Below the pieces are notes generated by a model. It searched no databases and was not told the origin of the DNA. It saw nothing but the letters and a program-made list of their open reading frames with translations. 64,000 nucleotides of DNA, taken from the NCBI RefSeq assembly GCF_013407955.1, contig NZ_JACCBU010000001.1, forward strand, positions 3,348,001 through 3,412,000, written 5' to 3'. How positions within the stretch are numbered: position 1 is the stretch's first letter; every line of letters begins with the position of its first letter. The stretch is from Microlunatus parietis. Lineage in GTDB: Bacteria > Actinomycetota > Actinomycetes > Propionibacteriales > Propionibacteriaceae. The position numbers and the translations under genes were made by a program. This document shows, one piece after another, positions 36,262 to 44,786 of this stretch.

Positions 36262-37470
36262 ATGACCGCGCAACACGTCACGCTCGGCCGGGCCTTCCTG
36301 TTCAGCTGGCGACGTCTGCGCCGCCGAGTCGGCACGCGCGCCCAACTGACGATCGTGTACGGGATCCTGGCTGCGATCGCCGCCACCACGGCGCTGGTCG
36401 CGGTCAATCTCGCCGTCCGGCTGGTGCCCGACCCGCTGCTGACCGGCGGCACCGGACGCCTGCTGGACGCGCTCATGATCGTCTCGGCCGTCGCGCTGGT
36501 CACCTTGATCGCCGGCACCAGCCTGGTCACCTGGACGATCACCGGCGGCGTACTCCGACCGCTCAACGATCTCAACGCGGCGGCGACCCGGGCCGCGCAG
36601 GGTCCGCCGGCCGGGCGGCTCGAGGTCCGTGAGCCCGCGAAGGTCTCCAGCCGCGACGAGCTCGCCGCCCTGGCCGGCAGTTTCAACCGGATGCTGGCCC
36701 GGCTGGACCACCAGCTCGAGGCGCGGCGCCGGTTCACCGCGATCGCCGCGACCGAGCTGCCGACCCAGCTGGCGACGACCCGGCAGCTGCTCGACGCCGC
36801 CGCCGACGACTGGCTGATCACGGCCCGGACGCAACGGCTCATCGAACAGCTGTCGTACGCCAACCAACGATCACTCGACCTGGTCGACGGCCTGATGGCC
36901 CTGTCCCGGTCCGGCACCGTCCAACCCATGATCACCGCGCACAACCTGGACGACATCATCGTGGAGTCGGCGGTCGCGCTGGAGCCGTTGCGGCAGCACC
37001 ACCAGGTCAAGATCATCTTCGACATCGACGACGCCCGGGCGGCGACCGACCGGACCATCCTGCGCGGCATCGTCGATCAGCTGCTGGACAACGCGATCCG
37101 CTACAACCGGCGGCACGGGACCGTCTGGGTCGGCACCAGTCGCGGCTGGGGCCGGCCGACGATCACGATCTCCAACACGGGTGAGGTGATGAGCCAGCGG
37201 GAGGTCGAGCACGCGCTGAACCCCACCCCCGAGACCCGGACCGGTGCGGCCGCCCACGGTTTCGGCCTCGCCATCACACAGAACCTGGCCCGCTCCCTCG
37301 ACGCCACCCTCACCGTCCGCGCCGACTCCGGCGGCGGGGTCACCGCCCAGCTTGCACTCCCGGCGGCCGAGCAGACAGCCGGGACGGCCACGTCCGGCCC
37401 GGTCGAACTCCGCCCCACCGGCCGCCGCCCCGGTGATCCGGCCCACCACCCCGCCGTCGTCTCCCACTGA
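36262..37470 (+). CDS. Histidine-kinase-like protein lacking the phospho-acceptor histidine
   Basis: 402 residues. Two membrane segments (about 30-52, 70-95) precede a HAMP linker. A DHp-like helix follows, where the H-box SHELRTPL reads ATELPTQL, with Thr164 in place of His. The ATPase domain keeps the N-box (QLLDNAIRYN) and G-box (HGFGLAITQNLAR). The tail is Pro/His-rich. Without the histidine it cannot autophosphorylate conventionally, and no response regulator is adjacent. It may act as a nucleotide-binding scaffold or work with another kinase. Confidence 0.82.
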   Translation: MTAQHVTLGRAFLFSWRRLRRRVGTRAQLTIVYGILAAIAATTALVAVNLAVRLVPDPLLTGGTGRLLDALMIVSAVALVTLIAGTSLVTWTITGGVLRPLNDLNAAATRAAQGPPAGRLEVREPAKVSSRDELAALAGSFNRMLARLDHQLEARRRFTAIAATELPTQLATTRQLLDAAADDWLITARTQRLIEQLSYANQRSLDLVDGLMALSRSGTVQPMITAHNLDDIIVESAVALEPLRQHHQVKIIFDIDDARAATDRTILRGIVDQLLDNAIRYNRRHGTVWVGTSRGWGRPTITISNTGEVMSQREVEHALNPTPETRTGAAAHGFGLAITQNLARSLDATLTVRADSGGGVTAQLALPAAEQTAGTATSGPVELRPTGRRPGDPAHHPAVVSH

Positions 37471-37492
37471 CTCGCCGCACCCAGACGGCGCT

Positions 37493-37559
37493 ATCCGCGA
37501 CCGATGCTCGCAGCCGCGGCTGTTGCACCGGTCGCGGACGAGAGGAACGGTCGCGGCTG
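37493..37559 (+). repeat. 67 bp dispersed repeat, copy C
   Basis: Same length and order as 3198-3264, ending GGAACGGTCGCGGCTG. It fills most of the 102 bp between two convergent stop codons (kinase-like gene and ABM-globin). Confidence 0.88.
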
Positions 37560-37572
37560 GGAGCCGGAGTGT

Positions 37573-38337
37573 TCAGGGCTTGGGGACCCAGGGCGGGCGG
37601 GCCCAGGTCCAGGTGGGCATCGGTTCCTTGAAGTCGGGGCGGGCGTCCGGGGCCGAGAGGACGACGGCCATCCGGCTGCCCCACTCGAGATAGCCGACGA
37701 ACGACGCGCGGAACTCGGGGTCGTCGGGCAGGCCGACCCGGTCGGCGGCCTCCAGCAGCAACGTCACCCAGCGGCGCCGCTGCTGTTCGGTGATCGCCCG
37801 GCCCAGGTGATGCCGGACCATGCCCGCGTGGCCACCATGATCACGGGTGTACGCCGTCGGCCCGCCGAACACCTCGGCGAGCCAGGCCGCGACATGCTTC
37901 GGGTGATCGGCCGACATCCCGGCGAACACCGGCGCCAGCAGTTCGTCCTTGATCACCTCGCGGTAGAACTCCTCGGTCAACCGTTCCAGCGCCTCGAGAC
38001 CGCCGGCCCACGCGTACAGGCTCGGCACCGAACCGCCGGCCCCGGCGATCCCGGTCGCCCGGTAGTGCCGCATCTCCTCGATCAGCGGTACGTACTCGCG
38101 GATCGCGGCCAGGAACGGACCGAACTGCTCGCCGCCCCGGAAGCCGCGAAGATGATCATCGGTCGACGTCCAGCCGATCCGCAGGATGTAGCTCTCCGGC
38201 TCCTCCTCGCACCGGGCCAGGTCGTAGTCGACGCACTGCGGCGCCGCCGCCAGCTGCTCGGCGGCCCGGCGGTAGGCGTCCTCGAACGCGTCGGCCCGCT
38301 CGGCCGGGATGCGGTAGCGGATGTATTCGGTGATCAC
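37573..38337 (-). CDS. Antibiotic-biosynthesis-monooxygenase domain fused to group II truncated haemoglobin
   Basis: 254 residues. Residues 1-95 form an ABM ferredoxin-like domain (MITEYIRYRIPAERADAFEDAYRRAAEQL, then SYILRIGWTS). From about 105 a truncated globin follows: SLYAWAGGLEALERLTEEFYREV, then FGGPTAYTRDHGGHAGMVRHHLG, with the proximal histidine region in the latter. A comparable chimera has been described in Streptomyces avermitilis. It may couple haem chemistry with a quinone-like substrate or handle oxygen and nitric oxide. It is downstream of the SGNH hydrolase on the same strand but separated by LIR2. Confidence 0.9.
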   Translation of the reverse strand: MITEYIRYRIPAERADAFEDAYRRAAEQLAAAPQCVDYDLARCEEEPESYILRIGWTSTDDHLRGFRGGEQFGPFLAAIREYVPLIEEMRHYRATGIAGAGGSVPSLYAWAGGLEALERLTEEFYREVIKDELLAPVFAGMSADHPKHVAAWLAEVFGGPTAYTRDHGGHAGMVRHHLGRAITEQQRRRWVTLLLEAADRVGLPDDPEFRASFVGYLEWGSRMAVVLSAPDARPDFKEPMPTWTWARPPWVPKP

Positions 38338-38429
38338 GTACAGAAACTAGAGTCGAGGCGGAACGGATCCGCAAGTACGCACTTTCCGGTGCGTGGAGGC
38401 TCGGTGAACGGATGAACAAGCGGGGCTCG

Positions 38430-38536
38430 GCCGACGAGGGAGGGCGTCGCTGCCGGGTCGCAACGCGACCGAGGAGAACGCGGCGATGTGCGTGCCCGGG
38501 CGTCGCCAGGCGCCGTGATTCGGGGGCGATACGGCA
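38430..38536 (+). repeat. Long inverted repeat LIR2, partial copy
   Basis: It shares with LIR1 the core GACGAGGGAGGGC, the hairpin GGTCG-CAACG-CGACC, and the right arm (GTGCGTGCCC then GGCGTCGCCAGGCGCCG). The left arm is missing or unrecognisable. The right edge abuts the stop of the SGNH hydrolase at 38537. Confidence 0.75.
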
Positions 38537-39394
38537 CTAAGGGGCTCGGCGGGCGGCGGAGCGGGGCATCAGCTTGCCGGAGCCGGTCGACTGATCCAGG
38601 CTCCTCGGCACGTCGGGGCGCGTCTTCGACACGAGCGTGAGCGCCGGGCGCTTGGCGACGATCCCATCACCGTGCGGAACGCCGCGGATCCCCTTGCCGA
38701 GCCACGGCGCCAGGTGGGTCACCGCCCAGTCGAGTTCCTCGGTGAGTTGCTCCCGGACCGACCGGGTGGACACCGGCGGCAGCGGTTCGGCCCAGGACTC
38801 GTCCATCCGGGCGATCCCGAGCCGCCAGGCCAGCCCGCGGGCGACCCGTTCGTGGCCCAGCGGGTTGCCGTGCAGTTTGTCCTCGTACCAGAGCCGGGGA
38901 TCGCCGGCCATCGGGTAGGCCTGCAGGTCGAGCACGATCACGCCGTACCGCGCGGCCTCGGCCCGGACCAGGTCGTTCAGCCGGAACATCCGGTCCCGGA
39001 GCCGCCGCCCGAACGGGTTGATCGCGGTCGGGTCGGGCATCGTGAAGGTGAGGACGGTGATGTCGTTGCCGCGGGCCTCGCTGTACATCTCGGCGAACGT
39101 CGCGGCGAGCTGGTCGTAGTCGCAGCCGAAGGAGAGGACGTCGTTGACGCCGCCGAAGATCGTCATCAGATCGGGTTTCATGGCCAGTGCGTCGTCGAAC
39201 TGGGTGTTGCGGATCTCGTCCAGCCGCAGGCCCCGGACGGCGAGGTTCGCGTAGTCGAGCGGTTCGTCCTGACCGTCGGCGATGTGCTGCGCGAGCCGGT
39301 CGGCCCAGCCGCGGTAGCCGCCGTTGCCGTCGGGATCTTCCAGCCCCTCGGTGGCGGAATCACCGATGGCGACGTACCGCTCGAAGCACACCAC
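38537..39394 (-). CDS. SGNH/GDSL hydrolase
   Basis: 285 residues. Block I AIGDSATEGLED carries the nucleophile Ser, block III is FGGVNDVLS, and block V is DKLHGNPLGHERVA with the catalytic Asp and His. No signal peptide, so a cytosolic esterase or lipase is likely. The final 60 residues are basic. The stop touches LIR2. Confidence 0.92.
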   Translation of the reverse strand: MVCFERYVAIGDSATEGLEDPDGNGGYRGWADRLAQHIADGQDEPLDYANLAVRGLRLDEIRNTQFDDALAMKPDLMTIFGGVNDVLSFGCDYDQLAATFAEMYSEARGNDITVLTFTMPDPTAINPFGRRLRDRMFRLNDLVRAEAARYGVIVLDLQAYPMAGDPRLWYEDKLHGNPLGHERVARGLAWRLGIARMDESWAEPLPPVSTRSVREQLTEELDWAVTHLAPWLGKGIRGVPHGDGIVAKRPALTLVSKTRPDVPRSLDQSTGSGKLMPRSAARRAP

Positions 39395-39430
39395 GTCCTG
39401 GATTCTGCCGTACCGCTCAAACGGAGCGGG

Positions 39431-39580
39431 TCAGGCTGCCAGGTCGACGTGACTGCGGCTGCGCGGAGCCTTGGCCGCGCGGGCCGAGACGTCGAACATG
39501 GTGGGCACGATCGCCAGCACGCCGACGACAACGATGCCGAGGATCGCCAGCACCGTGATGAGTACCTGTATCGCTTCCAT
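39431..39580 (-). CDS. Small single-pass membrane protein (49 residues)
   Basis: A short frame from the ATG complementary to 39578-39580. One hydrophobic helix (VLITVLAILGIVVVGVLAIV) starts at residue 6, then a short basic tail (ARAAKAPRSRSH). Length, composition and position 36 bp upstream of the SGNH gene on the same strand make it a plausible gene, though it has no recognised family. Confidence 0.6.
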   Translation of the reverse strand: MEAIQVLITVLAILGIVVVGVLAIVPTMFDVSARAAKAPRSRSHVDLAA

Positions 39581-39719
39581 GCCTCAAGAATCGCTCGCGG
39601 TGCCTAATCCGCCATCGGTCGCCGGTCCGGAGTTGGGGGTACGTCGACGACGGCGCTGGTCGTCGGGGTATCGGACCTCGGTGGCACGGGTCCTGAGCAG
39701 CGCGGCACCGGCTCATGTC

Positions 39720-39928
39720 AGTTTTGTGCAGACCTTGCGTAACTCTTGAGGGATCCTGGCGGACCTGCAGAGGCTGCCGGGTCATCATTCTTGGCGTAGG
39801 GGGCAGTTGGATCGGTACCCAGCACGGGGAGGGGTACCAAACCACAGACTGATTCGCCGGCACTCAGGGGGGTCGGCGAATGCGCTAAGGGCCGGCGGAT
39901 TTTCGAATCCGCCGGCCCTTCAGTTTTT
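39720..39928 (+). ncRNA. Candidate small RNA ending in a strong terminator
   Basis: No gene fits in the 365 bp between 39580 and 39945. Three stems follow in order: GGTACCC/GGGTACC (39814-39838), ATTCGCCG/CGGCGAAT (39852-39881) and the terminator stem at 39887-39920. The U-run lies on the + strand and no + gene lies nearby upstream. The 5' end is a guess. Confidence 0.5.
39887..39928 (+). terminator. Intrinsic terminator with UUCG loop
   Basis: A perfect 15 bp stem (AAGGGCCGGCGGATT) closed by a TTCG loop and followed by CAGTTTTT. It should terminate + strand transcription, although both flanking genes are on the minus strand. Confidence 0.9.
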
Positions 39929-39944
39929 ACCTGACCCGCGCAGC

Positions 39945-40754
39945 CTACGCCGCGTTGAACTCGTCGCGGAAGGCCACCCACTCCTTGACCCGGCTCAGGT
40001 CGTAGTCGACCCGGCCGTCGGTCGTGATCGTCACCATCCGTACCCCGACGTCGATCAGGCCCTGGGCCTGCTCGTCCGGGCTGCCGTTGACGCCGGTCGA
40101 CCGCTCGATCTCGCCGGGGTCGCGGCCGAGCTTCGCGCACCAGTCGTCCAGCACCTCGTTCTTGTGCTTGATCGTCTCGGCGTCGCCGAAGCCGTGCCAG
40201 ATGGTGGCGTGCTCGGCCGTGTAGCGCAGCGTCTTCTTCTCGCCGCCGCCGCCGATCAGCACCGGGATGTCCCGGGTCGGCGCCGGGTTGAGCTTCGACC
40301 AGCGGTCCTTGATCCGGGGCAGCGCCTGCTTCAGGTCGGCCAGCCGGGAGCCGGCGGTGCCGAACTCGTAGCCGTACTCGTCGTAGTCGCGTTCGAACCA
40401 GCCGGCGCCGATGCCGAGGATCAGCCGGCCGTTGCTGATGTGGTCGACGGTCCGGGCCATGTCGGCGAGCAGCTCGGGATTGCGGTACGAGTTGCAGGTG
40501 ACCAGGGCGCCGATCTCGACCCGGCTGGTCTGCTCGGCCCAGGCGCCGAGCATCGTCCAGCACTCGTAGTGCAGGCCGTCCGGCTCGCCGGAGAGCGGGA
40601 AGAAGTGGTCCCAGTTGAAGATCACGTCGACCCCGGCCTCCTCGGCCGCCGCGGCCGCCTCGCGCAGAGCGGAGTATTCGGCGTGCTGCGGCTGGAGCTG
40701 GACGCCCACCCGGAACGGGCGGTCGGCATACGGAATGTCTGTCATGAGTCTCAC
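39945..40754 (-). CDS. LLM-class F420-dependent oxidoreductase
   Basis: 269 residues, a luciferase-like TIM barrel. [38 protein letters not shown] is the typical opening. [47 protein letters not shown] is the conserved nucleotide-binding section of the F420 subfamily. Such enzymes oxidise or reduce small molecules with F420. Its own substrate is unknown. Monocistronic. Confidence 0.92.
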   Translation of the reverse strand: MRLMTDIPYADRPFRVGVQLQPQHAEYSALREAAAAAEEAGVDVIFNWDHFFPLSGEPDGLHYECWTMLGAWAEQTSRVEIGALVTCNSYRNPELLADMARTVDHISNGRLILGIGAGWFERDYDEYGYEFGTAGSRLADLKQALPRIKDRWSKLNPAPTRDIPVLIGGGGEKKTLRYTAEHATIWHGFGDAETIKHKNEVLDDWCAKLGRDPGEIERSTGVNGSPDEQAQGLIDVGVRMVTITTDGRVDYDLSRVKEWVAFRDEFNAA

Positions 40755-40861
40755 CCTAGGAGCCGGACGTCGGACCCTGGTCGCGGTGTCCCGCTCGTTC
40801 GGACGGACGACGCCGGCGAGAACTACACTCGCGAGCGCCAGTCAGCAAGCGGGAGGAACAG

Positions 40862-42007
40862 ATGCCGGGACCACGTTCGCTTCGCCGCAGCCTCGACCGC
40901 TCGACCCGGTCCGGGCCTCCGGACAACGGCTGGGCACCGCCGCTCTGGGGCGTGCTGGTGGCGGCCGGAATCGTCATCGCCGCGATGGGGATCCGCGAGA
41001 TCCAGGGCATCGCCGGGCCGGTGTTCCTGGTGCTGACGCTGGTGATCACCGTGCACCCGTTCCGGGTCTGGTTGCGCCGGGTCGGCGTACCGGCCTGGCT
41101 GGCCAGCACGATCGCCCTGTTCACCATCTACGGCATCCTGGTGATCATCCTCGGCTCGATCGCCCTGTCGATCACCCAGCTGGCCACCACGCTGCCCAAG
41201 TACGGCGAGGCGTTCGTCCGGCTCTACAACCTGTTGCTGGACACCCTGGCCGGGTTCGGGGTGGGGACCGAGCAGTTCCAGTCCTTCCTGGACAACTTCG
41301 ACCCCAGCTCGCTGACCGGGATCGCGCAGAGCCTGCTCAGCAGCATCACCAACTGGCTGTCCCTGGGCGCGCTGATGGTCACCGTGGTGGTCTTCCTGGC
41401 CTTCGACGCCTCCGGGGTCGGGCCACGGCTCGAGATCATCCGGAAGGCCCGGCCGCGGGTCGCCGAGGCCTTGGAGAACTTCGCCCGGAACGTCCGCAAG
41501 TACTGGATCGTGACGTCGCTGTTCGGCTTCATCGTGTCGGTCTTCGACGTGATCGCGTTGTCGATCATCGGCGTCCCGCTGGCCGTTACCTGGGGCGTGT
41601 TCGCGTTCGTCACCAACTACATCCCGAACGTCGGCTTCGTGGTCGGCATGATCCCGCCGGCCCTGCTGGCGCTGCTCAGCGGCGGCGACAACGGGCCGCG
41701 CGACATGCTCGCGGTGATCATCTCGTTCTGTGTGATCAACTTCGTGATCCAGACACTGATCCAACCCAAGTTCACCGGTGACGCGGTCGGCATCACACCG
41801 ACCGTGGCGTTCCTGTCGTTGATCTTCTGGTCGTTCATCCTCGGTGGCCTGGGCGCCCTGCTGGCCGTGCCGGCCACCCTGTTCGTGAAGGCGATCCTGA
41901 TCGACATGTCCGACCGGACCCGTTGGTTCAGCGCCCTGATCAGCGCGACGCCGGACGAGCCGGCGGCGGAGCGGCCGATCTTCGGCTTCCGGCGGAAGTC
42001 CGCGTGA
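40862..42007 (+). CDS. AI-2E family transporter (PF01594)
   Basis: 381 residues with seven or eight hydrophobic segments. TWGVFAFVTNYIPNVGFVVGMIPPALLALLSGG is the family hallmark, and IQPKFTGDAVGITPTVAFLSLIFW follows. Relatives export autoinducer-2 or act as sodium/proton antiporters, so the substrate cannot be stated. It starts at ATG 40862 after GGGAGGAAC. Confidence 0.9.
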   Translation: MPGPRSLRRSLDRSTRSGPPDNGWAPPLWGVLVAAGIVIAAMGIREIQGIAGPVFLVLTLVITVHPFRVWLRRVGVPAWLASTIALFTIYGILVIILGSIALSITQLATTLPKYGEAFVRLYNLLLDTLAGFGVGTEQFQSFLDNFDPSSLTGIAQSLLSSITNWLSLGALMVTVVVFLAFDASGVGPRLEIIRKARPRVAEALENFARNVRKYWIVTSLFGFIVSVFDVIALSIIGVPLAVTWGVFAFVTNYIPNVGFVVGMIPPALLALLSGGDNGPRDMLAVIISFCVINFVIQTLIQPKFTGDAVGITPTVAFLSLIFWSFILGGLGALLAVPATLFVKAILIDMSDRTRWFSALISATPDEPAAERPIFGFRRKSA

Positions 42008-42012
42008 ATCGC

Positions 42013-42040
42013 TTGACAGGCTAATACCTGTAGCTAAAGT
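42013..42040 (+). promoter_or_regulatory. Sigma70-like promoter of a leaderless tetR
   Basis: TTGACA (42013-42018), 16 bp spacer, TAAAGT (42035-42040). The TetR ATG at 42048 lies where transcription should begin and has no ribosome-binding site, so the mRNA is probably leaderless. CAGG-N6-CCTG within the spacer could be an operator. Confidence 0.75.
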
Positions 42041-42047
42041 TAATGGC

Positions 42048-42692
42048 ATGAGCAAGGATGCTCCTGCCCTGGACCGACGCCAACGGCGCCGCCAGCAGAC
42101 CATCGACGAGATCCTCGACGTGGCCGTCGAGCTGATGGCCGCCGAGGGCGTGGCCGGGTTGAGCCTGTCGGAGGTCGCGCGGCGGATGGGGATCCGGCCG
42201 CCGTCGCTCTACAAGTACTTCCCGTCCAAGCTGGCCGTGTACGACGCGTTGTTCGAGCGCGCGTCCAACGGGGCCCTGGCGGCGTTCCGTACGGCAGCGG
42301 CGGCCGAGCCGGCCGGGCTCCGGGCACTGGCCGCCGGACTCGAGGCCAGCACGCGGCTCGCCCTCGAGCACCCGGTCCTGGCCCAGTTGATCACCTGGCG
42401 CCCGGTGCCCGGCTTCGAGCCGTCCGAACGGGCCTACGCGCCCAGCCGCGAGTTCCTGGCCGCGATCCGGGACCAGGTCCGGGCCGCGATCCGCAACGGG
42501 GACCTCGGCCGCGGTGCCGCGACCGACGACGGCCTGGCCCTGCTGTCCGTGCTGGTCTCCGGCGTGATCTCGCAGCAGCTCGCGAACGAACCGTCGGCCG
42601 CCTTCGAGAAGGGCCGGTTCACCCGGCTGCTCGGCAGGGTCCTTGCGTTGTTCACCGAGGCCTACCGGCCGCGAACGAAGGAACCGACATGA
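42048..42692 (+). CDS. TetR-family transcriptional regulator
   Basis: 214 residues. The HTH is clear (LSEVARRMGIRPPSLYKYFPSKLAVYDALF). The C-terminal domain includes a WHG-like TetR region. It overlaps the SRPBCC gene by 4 bp (ATGA), so both share the leaderless promoter and probably autoregulate. Confidence 0.93.
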   Translation: MSKDAPALDRRQRRRQQTIDEILDVAVELMAAEGVAGLSLSEVARRMGIRPPSLYKYFPSKLAVYDALFERASNGALAAFRTAAAAEPAGLRALAAGLEASTRLALEHPVLAQLITWRPVPGFEPSERAYAPSREFLAAIRDQVRAAIRNGDLGRGAATDDGLALLSVLVSGVISQQLANEPSAAFEKGRFTRLLGRVLALFTEAYRPRTKEPT

Positions 42693-43249
42693 CCCAGACC
42701 CTCGATCATGATCACGTCGAGATCATGATCAACGCCAGGCCGGACGACGTCTACGCGCTCGTCGCCGACGTCACCCGGATGCCGGAGTTCAGTCCGGAGA
42801 TCATCGACTGCCGCTGGCTGGACGGCGCGACCGAGCCCGAGGTCGGCGCCCGGTTCGTCGCCCGGAACAAGGTCACCCGAGGACCGTCCTGGACGAACCA
42901 GCCGGTGCTGACCGTGGTCGAGCCGGGCCGGCGGCTCGCCTGGGCCCGGACCGAGAAGTTCGCCGGCACGGTCGAGTGGACGTTCGACTTCCAACCGGAG
43001 GGCGACGGCACCCGGGTGATCGAGAGCTACCGGGTGACGGAGCCGATCACCCGGTTCGGCTGGTTCATCATCGGGACCCTGTTCGGCGGCAAGGACCGCC
43101 GGGCGGACCTGCGGCGGGGCATGGAGCAGACGCTGGACCGGCTCCGCCGGGTCGCCGAGCGTTCAGTGTCCGGGGCTGGCGTAGTGACGCAGCTGCCGGT
43201 GGAAGAAGATCACCGCGAGGACGTAGAGGGCGGCACCGACGGCCGGTGA
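42689..43249 (+). CDS. SRPBCC/polyketide-cyclase-like protein
   Basis: 186 residues. The N-terminus IMINARPDDVYALVADVTRMPEFSPEIIDCRWLDG and the later VEWTFDFQPEGDGTRVIESYRV form the helix-grip fold of START/SRPBCC proteins that bind hydrophobic ligands. The last 28 residues are antisense to the ABC permease end (86 bp overlap) and probably non-native. Coupled to TetR, it may bind the same ligand. Confidence 0.85.
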   Translation: MTQTLDHDHVEIMINARPDDVYALVADVTRMPEFSPEIIDCRWLDGATEPEVGARFVARNKVTRGPSWTNQPVLTVVEPGRRLAWARTEKFAGTVEWTFDFQPEGDGTRVIESYRVTEPITRFGWFIIGTLFGGKDRRADLRRGMEQTLDRLRRVAERSVSGAGVVTQLPVEEDHREDVEGGTDGR

Positions 43250-43990
43250 GGCGAGGGCCAGCCAAAGCGGGACGAACAGTTCGTCGGTACGCCCGAGCAG
43301 GACGGCGGCCGGGAAGAACGCCGCGTACGCCAGCGGCAGCAGGAACGTCAGCAGGTAGGCGACGGCGCGCGGAAAGACACTGAGCGGGTACGGGCCGAAC
43401 GTGACGAACACCCGGTCGACGACCTGCAGCAGCGGCATGCTGACCAGCAGCCGGAACGACAACGCGGACAGGGCCAGCATCACTGCCGACTCGAGGAAGG
43501 CGCTGCCGATCACGGCCATGATCAAGTACGTCACCGTCCAGCCCGACCAGGCGATCGGCGCCGCGGCCGCGGTGATCACCAACACGACCAGGCCGAACGC
43601 AAGATCACCGAACGCGGTCACGGTGAACCGGCGGGTCAGCAGTTGCACCAGCGGGTTGACCGGGCGGAGCAGGTAGCGGTCGAACTCGCCGTCGCGGACC
43701 ACCCGGTCGGTGCCCCAGAGCTGGCCGGACAGGAAGCTGTGCAGGGCGTGGCCCATCGAGCGGATCCCGTACACGAAGGCGACCTCGACCAGGCCCCAGC
43801 CACCGATCCCGCCGAACGCGAACACGATCACGCCGACGAACGCCAGCGACACCGCCTCATAGCAGATCGCCCCGATCGCGGTCAGCACGAAGTCGGCCCG
43901 GTATTGCAGGGCCGAGGACAACCCGATCCGCAGCAGCACGGTGCTCTGCCGGAGCAGGGACGGCGGCCGGGCGGCGGCGACGTCAGCCAC
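43163..43990 (-). CDS. ABC-2 family permease (DUF990-like), second subunit
   Basis: 275 residues with six membrane segments. FGGIGGWGLVEVAFVYGIRSMGHALHSFLSGQLWG and VVRDGEFDRYLLRPVNPLVQLL are typical of paired ABC-2 permeases. It overlaps the preceding permease by 8 bp. It forms an exporter with the ATPase at 44783-45793. Confidence 0.88.
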   Translation of the reverse strand: MADVAAARPPSLLRQSTVLLRIGLSSALQYRADFVLTAIGAICYEAVSLAFVGVIVFAFGGIGGWGLVEVAFVYGIRSMGHALHSFLSGQLWGTDRVVRDGEFDRYLLRPVNPLVQLLTRRFTVTAFGDLAFGLVVLVITAAAAPIAWSGWTVTYLIMAVIGSAFLESAVMLALSALSFRLLVSMPLLQVVDRVFVTFGPYPLSVFPRAVAYLLTFLLPLAYAAFFPAAVLLGRTDELFVPLWLALASPAVGAALYVLAVIFFHRQLRHYASPGH

Positions 43991-44786
43991 CCTGGACCAC
44001 CACCCGGTGCCGGGCCCGGGACCAGACCAGGACGGCCAGCAGGGCCAGCGCGACGACCCAGAACGCTTGCACGCCGAGGGCCTGGGCGAGCCCGCCGGGC
44101 GGCCGGCCGAAGTAGATCGCGACCGGGGTGAACGTGGCCGCCTGGAACGGCAGCGCCGCCGCGACCGCCTGCAGCCAGCCCGGCATGAACCAGAGCGGCA
44201 GCACCGAACCGGACAGGAACGTGCGGACCACCGCGAACGCCATCTGGATGCCGCCCACCTCGAGCGTCCAGAACGAGGTCAGTCCCATCAGCAGCGTGAT
44301 CAACTGCGAGACGCCGAACGCCAGTACCAGGCTGATCATGAAGGCGAGCGCGGCGAACGGGTCGGCCGGTGGCTGCAGGCCGCCGACCAGCAGGCCGGCA
44401 CCAAGGCCGACCAGGACCGTCGGCAGGGCGGCGATGACGAACCCGGTCTGGACCGCGAGAGTCTGGGTCAGCAGGCCGAGCGGGCGGGTCAGGTCGATCC
44501 CGATCAGGCCCTCCCGGACCCGGGACTCGATGGACTGGCCTGGCCAGGTGTCCAGCACCGCCGCCACGGTGATGCCGAGCACCGCATAGCCGACCGCCTG
44601 CCGGACGTCGGCCCCGGCGACCGGCCCGTCGTGGCCAGCGTAGATGGCCCGCCAGACGACCGCGTACAAGATCACCTGGACGGCGACCACGACCAGCGAC
44701 AACAGCATCGAGCCGCGGTAGGACCACGGCGTCAGATAGCCGATCCGGACCTGGCTCAGGGTGGCCCGGATCCGGTGAGCGGTCAT
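43983..44786 (-). CDS. ABC-2 family permease (DUF990-like), first subunit
   Basis: 267 residues with six membrane segments. VREGLIGIDLTRPLGLLTQT parallels the equivalent stretch in its sister permease, so the two are probably old duplicates forming a heterodimer. It overlaps the ATPase gene by 4 bp. Confidence 0.88.
   Translation of the reverse strand: MTAHRIRATLSQVRIGYLTPWSYRGSMLLSLVVVAVQVILYAVVWRAIYAGHDGPVAGADVRQAVGYAVLGITVAAVLDTWPGQSIESRVREGLIGIDLTRPLGLLTQTLAVQTGFVIAALPTVLVGLGAGLLVGGLQPPADPFAALAFMISLVLAFGVSQLITLLMGLTSFWTLEVGGIQMAFAVVRTFLSGSVLPLWFMPGWLQAVAAALPFQAATFTPVAIYFGRPPGGLAQALGVQAFWVVALALLAVLVWSRARHRVVVQGG

Noticed and set aside
39720..39928. 6C RNA in the gap before the LLM gene
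   Set aside because: The run of six Cs occurs only once and only on the strand opposite the terminator; 6C RNA needs two C-rich loops.
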